A DNA stretch of 64,000 bases, from the NCBI RefSeq assembly GCF_007860175.1, contig NZ_SJPX01000005.1, positions 186,001-250,000 of the forward strand. Reading direction: 5' to 3'. Made by a program: the position numbers and the translations under genes. The notes under the pieces are model-generated. The model ran no database searches and had not been told where the DNA came from. It saw only the letters and a program-made list of their open reading frames with translations. Position 1 is the first letter of the stretch, and every line of letters begins with the position of its first letter. Of the stretch, positions 1-8,782 are shown one piece after another. Source of the stretch: Rubripirellula reticaptiva (GTDB lineage: Bacteria > Planctomycetota > Planctomycetia > Pirellulales > Pirellulaceae).

Positions 1-1129
1 CGATGATGCGTCCATCGCTGTCGTGAATCGGAACGATCACAGCCATCACTGGCTGTTCCGCACTGGGATCAAAGCCGGGCAAATCCGCAGCCGGTCGCTC
101 GGGGCCATAGATGACCGTTTCGCCCGCCATCACTCGCGCCAAATTGGCGGCACCGGACGGATGCACGGGTTTTCCGATGTCGGCGCGATCCTCGGACCAG
201 CTGGCCAGAGTGCGAAACGAGTCATTCCAAACGATGAACTTGACGTCTTCGACGCCCGATAGCTGCTTGAGCTGCTGATGGATTCTGCCAATCTGTTTCG
301 AACTGCGAAGTTCGTCGATCGATTGACCGGTTTCAGCAAGTTCGTTCAGTTCAATCACAGCAGCACGAAGGTTCGGCTCGCGAGACCACGATTCCACCAA
401 CGTGGCTTTATCGCCAAGGAAACGATCCGCCGAAATCGCGACGCTGTTGATCACGCCTCGCAGTTCGGTTCGAATCGATTGCTCGATCATCGACTCGACT
501 TCGCGGTAAGTCCACCAACCAATCAAGGCAGTTGGCAATAACGCCGCCAACCACAACCAACCCGAGTTCCGGCGGCGACTGTTGCGAGTCCGCCGGGCCC
601 AAATCTGATTGCTGGTCGATTGGTGCTTTCGGCGTTCTTCTTGTTTGACGCGTGGCGAAGCGTGAGTCCGGTTGGCGCCGTGTCGGGTGACCGCTGCCGA
701 TCCGCCCGAACGACCGCGCCCCGGCAATGCCTCGATCTCACCGCGGCGAGTCTGATTCTGTGAATCACCGCGTCGCGTCGTATCGCCGCTTCGTTTGGAA
801 ACAGGTCCGCTTTTGGTGCCAGGCCCACTTTTCGTACCAGGGTCGGTTTCGCGCGTTAAATCAGAACCTGCAGGGCCGGTCTTTGTGATCTCACCAAACG
901 CGCTGCCGATCTGGGTGGGACTCGAGATCGGCGCTGACACCGGCGTTGCCGATTCGCCTTCGATCTTGGCAAACTCGGCATCATGTTCGGCCAACAACGA
1001 CATCACTTCGTCGAACAGCGAATCATCACCATTGCAATGCGAACGCACGAATTTCTGCTGCTGGTCGGCAGGCAATTCTTCCGCGGCCAGAAACAGATCT
1101 CGAATTCTGGCATACCGAGCCGCATCCAT
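1..1129 (-). CDS. Membrane sensor protein coupled to ECF sigma factor (partial)
   Basis: Open reading frame running off the left edge; at least 376 codons are present. The N-terminus (about residues 1-60, MDAARYARIRDLFLAAEELP) is the acidic helical leader that planctomycete Ser/Thr kinase-like proteins carry next to ECF sigma factors. A basic, Gly/Ser/Thr-rich low-complexity linker follows (about 75-185), then one membrane helix (about 191-207, WLWLAALLPTALIGWW), then an extracytoplasmic region resembling a PDC/dCACHE sensor. The missing C-terminus probably holds the output domain (kinase, cyclase or other), which cannot be seen. It starts 3 nt after the sigma factor stop (TGA CGA ATG), so the two are very likely co-translated. 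No kinase domain lies before the membrane helix, unlike the usual partner of this sigma family. The frame is clear; the function is inferred. Confidence 0.72.
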   Translation of the reverse strand, partial: MDAARYARIRDLFLAAEELPADQQQKFVRSHCNGDDSLFDEVMSLLAEHDAEFAKIEGESATPVSAPISSPTQIGSAFGEITKTGPAGSDLTRETDPGTKSGPGTKSGPVSKRSGDTTRRGDSQNQTRRGEIEALPGRGRSGGSAAVTRHGANRTHASPRVKQEERRKHQSTSNQIWARRTRNSRRRNSGWLWLAALLPTALIGWWTYREVESMIEQSIRTELRGVINSVAISADRFLGDKATLVESWSREPNLRAAVIELNELAETGQSIDELRSSKQIGRIHQQLKQLSGVEDVKFIVWNDSFRTLASWSEDRADIGKPVHPSGAANLARVMAGETVIYGPERPAADLPGFDPSAEQPVMAVIVPIHDSDGRII

Positions 1130-1132
1130 TCG

Positions 1133-1786
1133 TCAAACGTCTCCAGGTGATATCGCACCTGAGCCTTCTTCGGTTTCGATCACGCCAGCTTGTTCGTCAA
1201 CAGCTTCGTCGGAAGCAGCGTCGTCCGAAAAGTCTTCGCTCCGCAATTCACGACGCATCCAAGCCCGCGACATTGCCCATTCTTTCTCGACCGTGCGGAG
1301 ACCCAAATTCATTTCGGTTGCGATCTCTCGCATCGTCATGCCGCCGAAGAACCGCAGTTCGACGATCTTGGCTTGCCGAGGATTCAGTTCGGCGAGTGTT
1401 TTCAACAAATCGTCCAACGCAACCACGTCGTCGTCGTCGCTCAGCTTGAAAGTGACATCGTCGGTCAGTTGGCGCCGTTCCCAGCCACCACCGCGTTTTA
1501 GTGAACGAACCTTGCGAGCATGATCGACCAGAATCCGTCGCATCACAGTCGCACCGATCGCAAAGAAGTGCGTCTTGCCCTGCCAATTGATCCGCGATTG
1601 GTCGACCATTCGAACGTACGCTTGGTGGACCAACGATGACGAACTCAATCGATTCCGCAGAGGCTCATTTTGCAAAAAACGCCCCGCCAAACGACAAAGA
1701 TCTTCGTACATCAACGTGAAGAGCTGGTCGGTTTTACCCGATTCACCCTTCGTGCTTTTCGACAGGAGATCAGTGATCGAATTCAT
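1133..1786 (-). CDS. ECF-type RNA polymerase sigma factor
   Basis: A 217-residue sigma-70 family protein of the planctomycete/verrucomicrobial ECF group. Region 2 spans about residues 20-95 (DQLFTLMYEDLCRLAGRFL ... VMRRILVDHARK). Region 4 spans about 133-182 with a clear helix-turn-helix (NPRQAKIVELRFFGGMTMRE, then IATEMNLGLRTVEKEW). A poly-Asp stretch (117-121) separates them, and there is an acidic Asp/Glu-rich tail of about 35 residues after region 4. The start is taken at MNSITDLL because this is the conserved beginning; the frame continues upstream for 41 codons without family-like sequence. It should direct polymerase to a set of target promoters. The coupled downstream membrane sensor may control its activity. 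Confidence 0.9.
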   Translation of the reverse strand: MNSITDLLSKSTKGESGKTDQLFTLMYEDLCRLAGRFLQNEPLRNRLSSSSLVHQAYVRMVDQSRINWQGKTHFFAIGATVMRRILVDHARKVRSLKRGGGWERRQLTDDVTFKLSDDDDVVALDDLLKTLAELNPRQAKIVELRFFGGMTMREIATEMNLGLRTVEKEWAMSRAWMRRELRSEDFSDDAASDEAVDEQAGVIETEEGSGAISPGDV

Positions 1787-2097
1787 GGGCAACCGCCAGG
1801 CCAACGTTCGAAACAATAAATAATTAAAGGCATACGGGCAAAGCCCCTGGCCTGAAATGCCACAATGTTGAAGGCATTGAGTATAGCAGGCCCAAAGCTG
1901 ACCACTCAAACAGACGACACTTTGTCATCGCATCTCTTGGACCTGTGCACCCCCCCATTGTATAGGTTCCCAGCGAACCGCAATGTGTTATCGCTCGGAT
2001 TCTCGAGCGAATTGCAAAGCAGCGACTCGCCTTGGCGGGTGAAACGTGGTGGTGACGCCGTGGTGGTGGCTGGTGGCTGGTGGCTTGGGGGTGGTGG
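1787..2097. other. Intergenic region with a TGGTGGC simple repeat
   Basis: 311 nt between the stop of the phosphohexomutase and the sigma factor start. No gene is supported. The stretch 2045-2100 is a degenerate GTGGTGGC/TGGTGGC direct repeat that ends at the phosphohexomutase stop codon. The remainder should contain the promoter of the sigma/sensor pair, but no convincing -35/-10 pair could be picked by eye. Confidence 0.5.
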
Positions 2098-3438
2098 CTA
2101 GGCGAGTAGCTTTGCCGCCGCACACATGCCCTCGGCCTCGGCCTGCGATTCCGCTTCGGCGATGAACCGGACGATCGGCTCGGTATTGCTGCCGCGGACC
2201 AATAACCACTTGTCGTCCCAAGCAAGCCGCAGCCCGTCCCCGGTTTGCACTTTCGCGTCCGGGTATTGATCGGTCAGTTTCTTGAACAAGTCGGGCAGTC
2301 GATCGGCCGAAACCGTCGCTTTGTCTTTGTGGATGTGCAGCTTGGGCAGTCCATCGGCAAGCGTCGCGACCGATTTGCCCGTCGCGGTCATCAAATCCAA
2401 GATTTGCGCCATCCCGACAAAGCTGTCGCGGACATAACCGACTCGCGGGTCAATCGGACCGCCGTTGCCCTCGCCGCCGTACGCTGCTTTCTTGTCGATC
2501 ATCATGTCGGCGACGTTCGCTTCGCCAACCGAACTTCGATAGGATTCGACACCCGCGTCGCGAGCGATCCGTTCGCTCATCCCGCTGGTGGCTCCATTGA
2601 TCACGATCGGCCCCCGAGTCGCCTCGTCCGACATCGCTCGCAACACACATAGCGCCAACGTGTACTCTTCGCCCACGTACCGCCCGTCCGCGTCAACCAG
2701 CGCCAATCGGTCTGCATCCGGATCTTGGCAGAACCCAACGACGCATTTCTCGTCACGCACTCGCTTGGCAATCGCAGTCAAATTGGCGGCCGTCGGCTCG
2801 GGCTCGTGCGAGAACTTGCCATCGGGCGTGTCACCGACTGCGACGATTTGGCAACCGAGTGCTTTCAACAACCGCACGCCCAGCAGACTGCCCGCACCGT
2901 GATTGCTGTCGATCAGCACTCGATGGCCGGCTGCTCGGATCGCCAGCGTATCGACGGTCTCTAGAACCGCGCAAAGATGAGGTTCGTGCGGATCGGATTC
3001 TTCTGAGATCCGGCCAATCTGGTTGAACGGTTTGTAATCTGCTTCGCCAGCAAAGTAGGCATCACGAATCGCCGCCCCGGTGACCGCATCGAGCACTCGT
3101 CCGGTCGAACCAAACAACTTGATCCCATTGTAAGGCGGTGGATTGTGGCTGGCCGAGATCTGTACGGCACCGGCGGCCCCCCGTTGTCGCACCAAAACTC
3201 CGATCGTTGGCGTCGCCGCAACGTCGACATCAATACAGTCGCGCCCACACGCCGAAAGTGCCGCGATGATCGCGCGGCTAAGCATCGGCCCGGTATTACG
3301 CCCGTCGCGGCCGACGATGATCGGGCCGTCAGGCAATTTGCTGGCGAAAGCGGCGACGAACCGCATCGCGACTTCGGGAGTCAAGGTTTCGCCAACGATT
3401 CCACGCAGACCGCTAACGCTGATGATCAATTCGCTCAT
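2098..3438 (-). CDS. Phosphoglucosamine mutase / phosphohexomutase (GlmM-like)
   Basis: A 446-residue alpha-D-phosphohexomutase that interconverts sugar 6- and 1-phosphates in cell-wall and nucleotide-sugar synthesis. All family sites are visible: N-terminal SVSGLRGIVGETLTPE (8-23), the phosphoserine loop SASHNPPPYNG with catalytic Ser97, the Mg2+ loop DPDADR (239-244), the sugar-binding GGEGNGG segment, and the C-terminal phosphate-binding RGSNTEPIVR. The length is typical. It is transcribed away from a second, distantly related phosphohexomutase at 3560, with 121 nt of shared upstream DNA. Assignment to glucosamine, mannose or glucose phosphate cannot be settled from sequence alone. The TPEVAMRF N-terminus fits the GlmM/archaeal PMM branch. 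Confidence 0.9.
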   Translation of the reverse strand: MSELIISVSGLRGIVGETLTPEVAMRFVAAFASKLPDGPIIVGRDGRNTGPMLSRAIIAALSACGRDCIDVDVAATPTIGVLVRQRGAAGAVQISASHNPPPYNGIKLFGSTGRVLDAVTGAAIRDAYFAGEADYKPFNQIGRISEESDPHEPHLCAVLETVDTLAIRAAGHRVLIDSNHGAGSLLGVRLLKALGCQIVAVGDTPDGKFSHEPEPTAANLTAIAKRVRDEKCVVGFCQDPDADRLALVDADGRYVGEEYTLALCVLRAMSDEATRGPIVINGATSGMSERIARDAGVESYRSSVGEANVADMMIDKKAAYGGEGNGGPIDPRVGYVRDSFVGMAQILDLMTATGKSVATLADGLPKLHIHKDKATVSADRLPDLFKKLTDQYPDAKVQTGDGLRLAWDDKWLLVRGSNTEPIVRFIAEAESQAEAEGMCAAAKLLA

Positions 3439-3559
3439 GTTTTCGATACTTTCGAGTCACTTTGGGTGCCTTGGTTGCGACGACCGGCAGACTGCAAATA
3501 GAATCGCATCACTGCAACGTAACAAGGTCAGCGCAGCATCCCCCAATCTTGAAGATTCT

Positions 3560-5386
3560 ATGAGTATTGACGCAACCGTGCCCTCCTCTCTGTCCGCCGT
3601 CCAACAAGCCGTCACCGATGGCAAGCTGACTGCCGCCGCCGCCAAAAATATCGAAGCCTGGCTGACCGAAGACCGCTATGCCGAATATCGCGACGAAGTG
3701 ATCGAGCACATTGTCGCCGGCAAATGGCAAAAACTGGACGACGTTTTCTGGACGATCATCCCGTTCGGGACCGGTGGTCGCCGAGGCCGGATGTATTCGA
3801 TCGGGTCCAACGCGATCAACGATCGAACGATCGGGGAAAGTGCACAAGGATTGGCCGACTACGTGGTCGAATTCCACAAAGGCAAGAAAGACCTTTCCTG
3901 CGCGATCGCTTATGACACTCGGCACAAGTCACGTCACTTCACCGAATTGTGCGCCGGCATCATGGCCGCCGCTGGCATCAAGGTGTACTTGCTTGACGAC
4001 TATCGCGCGACGCCGCAATTGTCGTTCGCTGTCCGTTATAAAAAATGCGACTGTGGCATCATGGTCACGGCCAGCCACAATCCGCCCAGCGACAATGCCG
4101 TCAAGGTTTACTGGTCCAGCGGTGCCCAAGTCTTGCCGCCGCACGACAAAGCCATCATCGGCAAAGTCATGAACTGTCAACAAATTCGGTCGATGCCGTT
4201 CGACGAAGCCGTTGCCAAGGGGATGGTCGAAGTCGTCACCGAAGAAGTCGACAAGGCGTACTTCGATGCCGCCAGCAAGTGTGCATTCGAAGGTCCTCGC
4301 GACGTCAAGTTGCTGTACACACCGCTGCACGGTGTCGGCGCCGCAGCCGTTGTTCCGCTAGCGAAACGCGATGGATTCACCGACATCGAAATCTATGGAC
4401 CGCACGCCGAAAAGAGCGGTGACTTTCCGAACGTTCCTGGCCATGTCTCGAACCCCGAGAACGCTGCGATCTTTGACGAACCGATCAAGCACGCCCAAGC
4501 CCACGGCCAAAACTTGATTCTGGCAACCGACCCCGACTGTGACCGCATCGGTGTTGCCGCGCCCAAAACGATGGACACGGCGGGCCCGTGGCGAACATTT
4601 AACGGCAACGAAATCGGCGCAATTCTGGCCGAGTACGTGCTCAGCAAACGAAAGGCCGCCGGCACGCTGTCGCCACAGCACTACATCGTCAAGACGTTGG
4701 TAACAACCGAACTGACCCGCCGGATCGCCGAAGAGTACGGCGTTCGATGCGTCGGCGACCTGTTGGTCGGATTCAAGTACATCGCCGAAGTGATCGACCG
4801 CGAAGGTCCGGACCAGTTTGTCTACGGCACCGAAGAATCGCACGGATACTTGGTCGGCCAGTATTGCCGCGACAAGGACGGTGCGGTGGCGGCGATGTTG
4901 ATGTTCGAATTGGCTGCCGAATTGAAGGCACAGAACATTTCGATGCACGACTACCTGTGCGATCTGTTTCGCAAGCATGGCTATCACCGCGAAACGCTGA
5001 TCAACTTGGTGATGGAAGGCAGCGAAGGCATGGCCGCGATGCAGCGTCTGATGAAGTCGTTCCGAACCTCGCCGCCCGAATCGGTCGCCGGGATCAAGAT
5101 CGCGAAAGTACGCGATTATGCAGCGGGAACGATCACAGACACGGCAACCGGCAAGTCCGAAAAACTGGATGGCCCGACCGGTGACCTGATCATTCTGGAT
5201 CTGGCCGAAGAAGGAAATTACGTCGCCGTCCGGCCTAGCGGTACCGAACCGAAGATCAAACTTTACGTCTTCACGCGTTTGGAACCAGCCAAGTCGCAAG
5301 ATTTAGACGCCGCCGATTCTGTCCTAGGATCCCGGATCCAAACGCTCGAAAAAGACGTCCGCGCATACGCGGCAAAGAACGCGTAG
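3560..5386 (+). CDS. Phospho-sugar mutase (phosphoglucomutase/phosphomannomutase, PgcA-like)
   Basis: A 608-residue member of the alpha-D-phosphohexomutase superfamily, of the longer type with an N-terminal helical extension. Catalytic serine loop TASHNPPSDNAVKVY, metal loop DPDCDRIGVA, substrate loop GTEESHGYLVG and phosphate loop RPSGTEPKIKLYV are all present, so it should be active. The start is the ATG of MSIDATV; the frame extends upstream but there it only overlaps the divergent neighbour. It probably supplies glucose-1-phosphate or mannose-1-phosphate for polysaccharide or nucleotide-sugar synthesis. The other phosphohexomutase is divergent, so the 3439-3559 gap must hold both promoters. 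Confidence 0.92.
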   Translation: MSIDATVPSSLSAVQQAVTDGKLTAAAAKNIEAWLTEDRYAEYRDEVIEHIVAGKWQKLDDVFWTIIPFGTGGRRGRMYSIGSNAINDRTIGESAQGLADYVVEFHKGKKDLSCAIAYDTRHKSRHFTELCAGIMAAAGIKVYLLDDYRATPQLSFAVRYKKCDCGIMVTASHNPPSDNAVKVYWSSGAQVLPPHDKAIIGKVMNCQQIRSMPFDEAVAKGMVEVVTEEVDKAYFDAASKCAFEGPRDVKLLYTPLHGVGAAAVVPLAKRDGFTDIEIYGPHAEKSGDFPNVPGHVSNPENAAIFDEPIKHAQAHGQNLILATDPDCDRIGVAAPKTMDTAGPWRTFNGNEIGAILAEYVLSKRKAAGTLSPQHYIVKTLVTTELTRRIAEEYGVRCVGDLLVGFKYIAEVIDREGPDQFVYGTEESHGYLVGQYCRDKDGAVAAMLMFELAAELKAQNISMHDYLCDLFRKHGYHRETLINLVMEGSEGMAAMQRLMKSFRTSPPESVAGIKIAKVRDYAAGTITDTATGKSEKLDGPTGDLIILDLAEEGNYVAVRPSGTEPKIKLYVFTRLEPAKSQDLDAADSVLGSRIQTLEKDVRAYAAKNA

Positions 5387-5400
5387 CGGCAAGTTCGGGA

Positions 5401-5480
5401 ATAACTCCGGCATTCGCAAGCCCAAGATCACCTTCCCGCCCCGCGGGAGGGTAGATTCCCAACACTACTTCCGCATGATC
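5401..5480 (+). repeat. Dispersed 80-bp stem-loop repeat, copy A
   Basis: Begins ATAACTCCGGCATTCGCAAG. It contains a 9-bp stem (5431-5439 with 5443-5451, CCTTCCCGC/GCGGGAGGG, loop CCC) and ends TTCCGCATGATC. It matches the copy at 46410-46489 at about 46 of the first 52 positions by hand count, and the spacing from the stem to the end is identical (37 nt) in copies A, B and C. It lies between the phospho-sugar mutase stop and the convergent beta-propeller gene. Confidence 0.7.
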
Positions 5481-5524
5481 TCGTAGGAGCCCGTTCGCCT
5501 GCATCTGGCCAACGAATTAGACAA

Positions 5525-6757
5525 TCAGTCGACAGCGATGCAAGCGGCTTGTTCGGTGCTGCGCACAAACACCTTTCCATCACTGATCGCTGGCATCGAC
5601 CAGCACTTGCCGGTCAAAACGTCCTTGCGAGCGAGTTCGTGGTATCCCGATGGATCTGCTTTGACAATCGCGACTTCGCCGGCGTCTGAAAGCACCACCA
5701 ACTTGTCGCCTGCCAGGATACAGTTGCCCGGTCCAAACCCACGCTCGGCCCACTTGATTTCGCCGGTTGCCAATTCAACACATTGCAGCGGAGCGGTCCC
5801 GTACTTCTTGAATTCAAAGAGACCGTACAGGTGACCGTCGTGAACGACCGGCGTGCTCCAGTGATTCATCAACTCGTTTGACTTGAACCAGACTTCGTCC
5901 GCAATCGCGGTGCCGTTTTTCTTGAAAACGCCTGCGCCGACGCCGTAACCGGCTGAGCAGTAGACAAGATCACCATCGGTTACCGGCGAAGCTGCTGTCG
6001 ATGTACTGAACGGGAACTGCGCCCGCCACAGTTCTTTGCCCGAATTGGCGTCGACCGACACCAAACCCGATTTAGCAAAGAAGATCACCTCATCACCGCC
6101 ATCACCTTTAGCAACCGTGGGAGTTGCGTGCGTGATCGTTTCGTCACCCGATTCCCAGACATTCTTTCCGGTCGTCTTTTCAAACGCTAGAAACGACTTA
6201 CCCGCTCCGCCGCCGCCTACAATCACCAAGTCGCCAGCGATCACCGGTGATGTCGCGTTCAACCACGAAATGTTTCGGCCATCATATTCCTTGATGACGT
6301 CGCGTTTCCAAACGAGCTTGCCTGTCGCGGCATCAAAACACTGCAACAACATGTACGAATCGTAAACATAGACTCGGCCGTCATCGACCAAAGGTGTCGA
6401 GCGAGGTCCGTCGCCGCCACGGTTGTCTTTCGTGCCCGCACCGCCGCCGCCCTGCTCGTAAGCACTGCTACCCATCGGCACAGCCCACAACTCTTTCCCG
6501 TTGCTGGCGTCCATCGCCACCAGCGTTTCTTTTTCGTCGCGTCCGATGACCGTGAACGCACGACCGTCAGCGATCGCAAACGAACTGAACCCCAACGGAG
6601 CCGGCACGGTCCAAACGACGTTCAACGAATCACCGATCGACTCTGTTGATTTTCCATCGCCTTGGTTACCACGATACTGATGCCAATCTTCGGCTCTGGC
6701 GAACGACGCAGCCACGGCAACGGCGGTAGCTGCACAAGCAAAACGGAACAATTTCAT
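5525..6757 (-). CDS. Exported PQQ-like beta-propeller repeat protein
   Basis: 410 residues starting at MKLFRFACAATAVAVAASFA, a clear signal peptide cleaved after about ARA. The mature part begins DWHQYRGNQGDG, the usual start of planctomycete outer-membrane/periplasmic BamB-like or PQQ-like propellers. It has repeated blade motifs of the form A.D..TGK..W (for example CFDAATGKLVWKRD, AFEKTTGKNVWESG, SVDANSGKELWRAQ, CVELATGEIKWAE). The frame extends 17 codons upstream, but without a signal-like start. It could be a scaffold or an uncharacterised dehydrogenase-like protein; no catalytic residues are evident and no PQQ genes are nearby. The function is unknown beyond the fold. Confidence 0.82.
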   Translation of the reverse strand: MKLFRFACAATAVAVAASFARAEDWHQYRGNQGDGKSTESIGDSLNVVWTVPAPLGFSSFAIADGRAFTVIGRDEKETLVAMDASNGKELWAVPMGSSAYEQGGGGAGTKDNRGGDGPRSTPLVDDGRVYVYDSYMLLQCFDAATGKLVWKRDVIKEYDGRNISWLNATSPVIAGDLVIVGGGGAGKSFLAFEKTTGKNVWESGDETITHATPTVAKGDGGDEVIFFAKSGLVSVDANSGKELWRAQFPFSTSTAASPVTDGDLVYCSAGYGVGAGVFKKNGTAIADEVWFKSNELMNHWSTPVVHDGHLYGLFEFKKYGTAPLQCVELATGEIKWAERGFGPGNCILAGDKLVVLSDAGEVAIVKADPSGYHELARKDVLTGKCWSMPAISDGKVFVRSTEQAACIAVD

Positions 6758-6928
6758 GGTCAAAGCCTTTTCGGCGCTGGGCGAAAATGGTGGGAGACTT
6801 GAAAACACTCGGCTCGATCGATTTCAAGCTCTGTGGTTTCGGGCTCCGTAGTTTAGTAAAACCAGCCCGTCTTGGTTAGCCGTTTCGCGGCACCCCAAAC
6901 AATGAATCTCCACCAAGGAAACTGCCGC

Positions 6929-7372
6929 ATGGATCCGTTTTTAGAAGCCGCCATCGACGAAGCCCGCCAAGGACTTAGCGAAGAAGGCATCCCTATCGGC
7001 TCGGTGCTCGTCATCGATGGCGAAATCGTCGCCCGCGGCCACAACCGACGCATCCAAAAAGGCAGCGTGATCTTGCACGCCGAAATGGACTGTCTGGAAA
7101 AAGCCGGTCGACGAACCGCTGCGGATTACTCGCGGTCCATCCTGTACTCGACGCTGTCGCCGTGCGACATGTGCAGCGGCGCCGCCCTGCTGTACAAGAT
7201 CCCCAAAATCGTGGTCGGCGAAAACCGAACTTTCCAAGGCCCCGAATCCTACGTCCGCAGCCGAGGCGTGGACCTAGAGATCCTCGACGATCCTGACTGC
7301 ATCGCCATGATGCAGTCTTTCATCGCCGAGCGACCGGAACTGTGGAACGAAGACATCGGGCTGCCGAACTAG
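6929..7372 (+). CDS. Cytosine deaminase, fungal (Fcy1) type
   Basis: A 147-residue zinc-dependent CDA-superfamily deaminase. The HAE motif (LHAEMDCLEKAGR) supplies the zinc His and catalytic Glu, and the PCxxC motif (TLSPCDMCSGA) the two Cys ligands. From memory, the sequence resembles yeast cytosine deaminase Fcy1 far more than bacterial CodA or TadA: GHNRRIQKGS, LSPCDMC, VVGEN, and the C-terminal ERPELWNEDIG all have close counterparts in Fcy1. The length is close to the yeast enzyme (about 158). The start at 6929 is preceded by AAGGA at about 9 nt; an in-frame ATG at 6902 is also possible. It likely converts cytosine to uracil for pyrimidine salvage. The stop lies 3 nt from the convergent next gene. 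Confidence 0.88.
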   Translation: MDPFLEAAIDEARQGLSEEGIPIGSVLVIDGEIVARGHNRRIQKGSVILHAEMDCLEKAGRRTAADYSRSILYSTLSPCDMCSGAALLYKIPKIVVGENRTFQGPESYVRSRGVDLEILDDPDCIAMMQSFIAERPELWNEDIGLPN

Positions 7373-7375
7373 AGC

Positions 7376-7624
7376 CTATCGGGCGTTCTTCGCTCGCAGT
7401 TGTTCCAAGTAATCACAGCCCTTCCAGGTCAGAACCAACGGGCCTTTGTCGGCGAGCGTTTGGGAACCAAGTTCGACGAAGCCTGCATCGGCTAGCAGAT
7501 AGACGTGATCGACAACCGCATCACGTTCGTACCCTTCGATCGGAATCGTTCCTTTAAACATACGGTGGCCCTTGCTCTCGACAAACAACAGCAACTTGTA
7601 AACCAAAACCATGTCTCGCTTCAT
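7376..7624 (-). CDS. DUF2513-like small winged-helix protein
   Basis: 82 residues starting MKRDMVLVYKLLLFVESKGH, the start pattern of DUF2513 proteins, followed by an HVYLLADAGFVE segment resembling the recognition part of a winged helix, and an LTWKGCDYLEQLR wing-like end. The family is small, cytoplasmic and of unknown role, often phage- or island-associated. No mobile element is visible next to it here. It is convergent with the deaminase gene, with almost no spacer. Confidence 0.65.
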   Translation of the reverse strand: MKRDMVLVYKLLLFVESKGHRMFKGTIPIEGYERDAVVDHVYLLADAGFVELGSQTLADKGPLVLTWKGCDYLEQLRAKNAR

Positions 7625-8039
7625 CGAACGTCTTTCCAGTCAGGGCATCGCTCAGCATCAGACACGCGAAATCGCCATGTCTCAGGCCCCCTAGAGTCGG
7701 CCGGCACCAACAATCCCGCAAGTGCAATCACGACCGCCCATGACATCGACTCTACTCTTATCGTCACTCTTGTAGTCACGAACCTGCTATCCGCCTTGGC
7801 TCATTAGACACGGTCCGCGTCCTTGGCATGCCCCCCACCTAATTAGCAGCGACCTACAAGATCGCACTCAAAACAGCCTAAACAGGCCTTCCAAGCCCCC
7901 CCCCAGAAGTGACGCAACACGCGATTATTGTCGTAAATCGATGCCAATATCGTTGTTAACTCACGCAGCCTACGTAGACTGGGAGCTCTGTCGTCGATTG
8001 ACATCTGCCCACCTCACGGCCCCTTCGTGGAATTCAGTA
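7625..8039. other. Intergenic region without recognised gene
   Basis: 415 nt with no supported coding frame. It has several C-rich runs (around 7831-7837 and 7897-7904) and an AT-richer end before the PEP-CTERM gene. It presumably contains the divergent promoters of the flanking genes. No hairpin or repeat family member was recognised. Confidence 0.4.
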
Positions 8040-8735
8040 ATGCTTCGGACTTTGATTTGCTTTGGCTTGCTCGCTTGTTTTGCTTCGACTCAAGCATCCG
8101 CTGCGTTTGTTTTGGATTTCACATCCTCGACGGAGGGCTTTACGGCAAGCAGCGCTGCATCTGTCGGTTTTGCCGGCGGTGTATTGCAAGTCGTCGACGC
8201 GCCGGGCGGTGGTGAGTTCTTCGAAGACTCTTCCCGAGCAACGAGACTTGATTTTTCGTTTGCTTCACCGCTGGGGGTCGAGCTCAATGCCGCGGCAGCC
8301 AATGGTGGAACGATTTCATTCGATATCTCCATTGCCGAAAGCGACATCACTTGGGCCGGAGCTGGACGCCCTGGCCTGCTGGAAATGCAACTTACCCTCG
8401 ACAGTCCTGGTCGCGATACGGAAGTGGAGTTGTTATCCGTTCCTTCCGTTGGCGGAACAACAACGAGAACTTTTTCCGCGAATATCGTTCCTGGAATCGG
8501 CCAGCAGTTCAACGGCACCAACGACAGCATCAACTTCAATACGAGTCCGGGTTCTCTATACATCGGCCTCAAAGATCAAGGCGACTTTATAACGACTGCA
8601 ACCTTCTCGATCGACAACTTTACAGTCTCGGCGAATGCCGTCGCCGTGCCCGAACCTTCATCGCTTGCTCTGGTTGCCATCGGTGGCGTCGCAGTCGCTG
8701 CCCGTCGTCGCAAGTCAGTCAAAGCGTCCGTTTAA
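8040..8735 (+). CDS. PEP-CTERM sorting domain protein
   Basis: 231 residues. The N-terminal signal peptide starts MLRTLICFGLLACFASTQA; the middle is a beta-rich secreted region (FVLDFTSSTEGFTASSAASV..., probably jelly-roll or lectin-like). The C-terminus has the tripartite sorting signal VPEPSSLALVAIGGVAVAA followed by RRRK. Such signals are recognised by an exosortase, which is not encoded in this window. The frame is open for 33 codons upstream, but the signal peptide fixes the start. The ligand or function of the mature domain is unknown. Confidence 0.88.
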   Translation: MLRTLICFGLLACFASTQASAAFVLDFTSSTEGFTASSAASVGFAGGVLQVVDAPGGGEFFEDSSRATRLDFSFASPLGVELNAAAANGGTISFDISIAESDITWAGAGRPGLLEMQLTLDSPGRDTEVELLSVPSVGGTTTRTFSANIVPGIGQQFNGTNDSINFNTSPGSLYIGLKDQGDFITTATFSIDNFTVSANAVAVPEPSSLALVAIGGVAVAARRRKSVKASV

Positions 8736-8782
8736 TCAGCTAACTGAATACAGTCCTGAATCCGCTCCAGCGCCGGACCCTC

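Noticed and set aside
795-1523. 242-codon plus-strand frame over the sigma factor and sensor start
   Set aside because: Serine/Arg-rich antisense of the sigma factor; no independent support.
4358-5299. 313-codon minus-strand frame inside the phospho-sugar mutase
   Set aside because: Shadow of a gene with complete family motifs; its translation has no family-like features.
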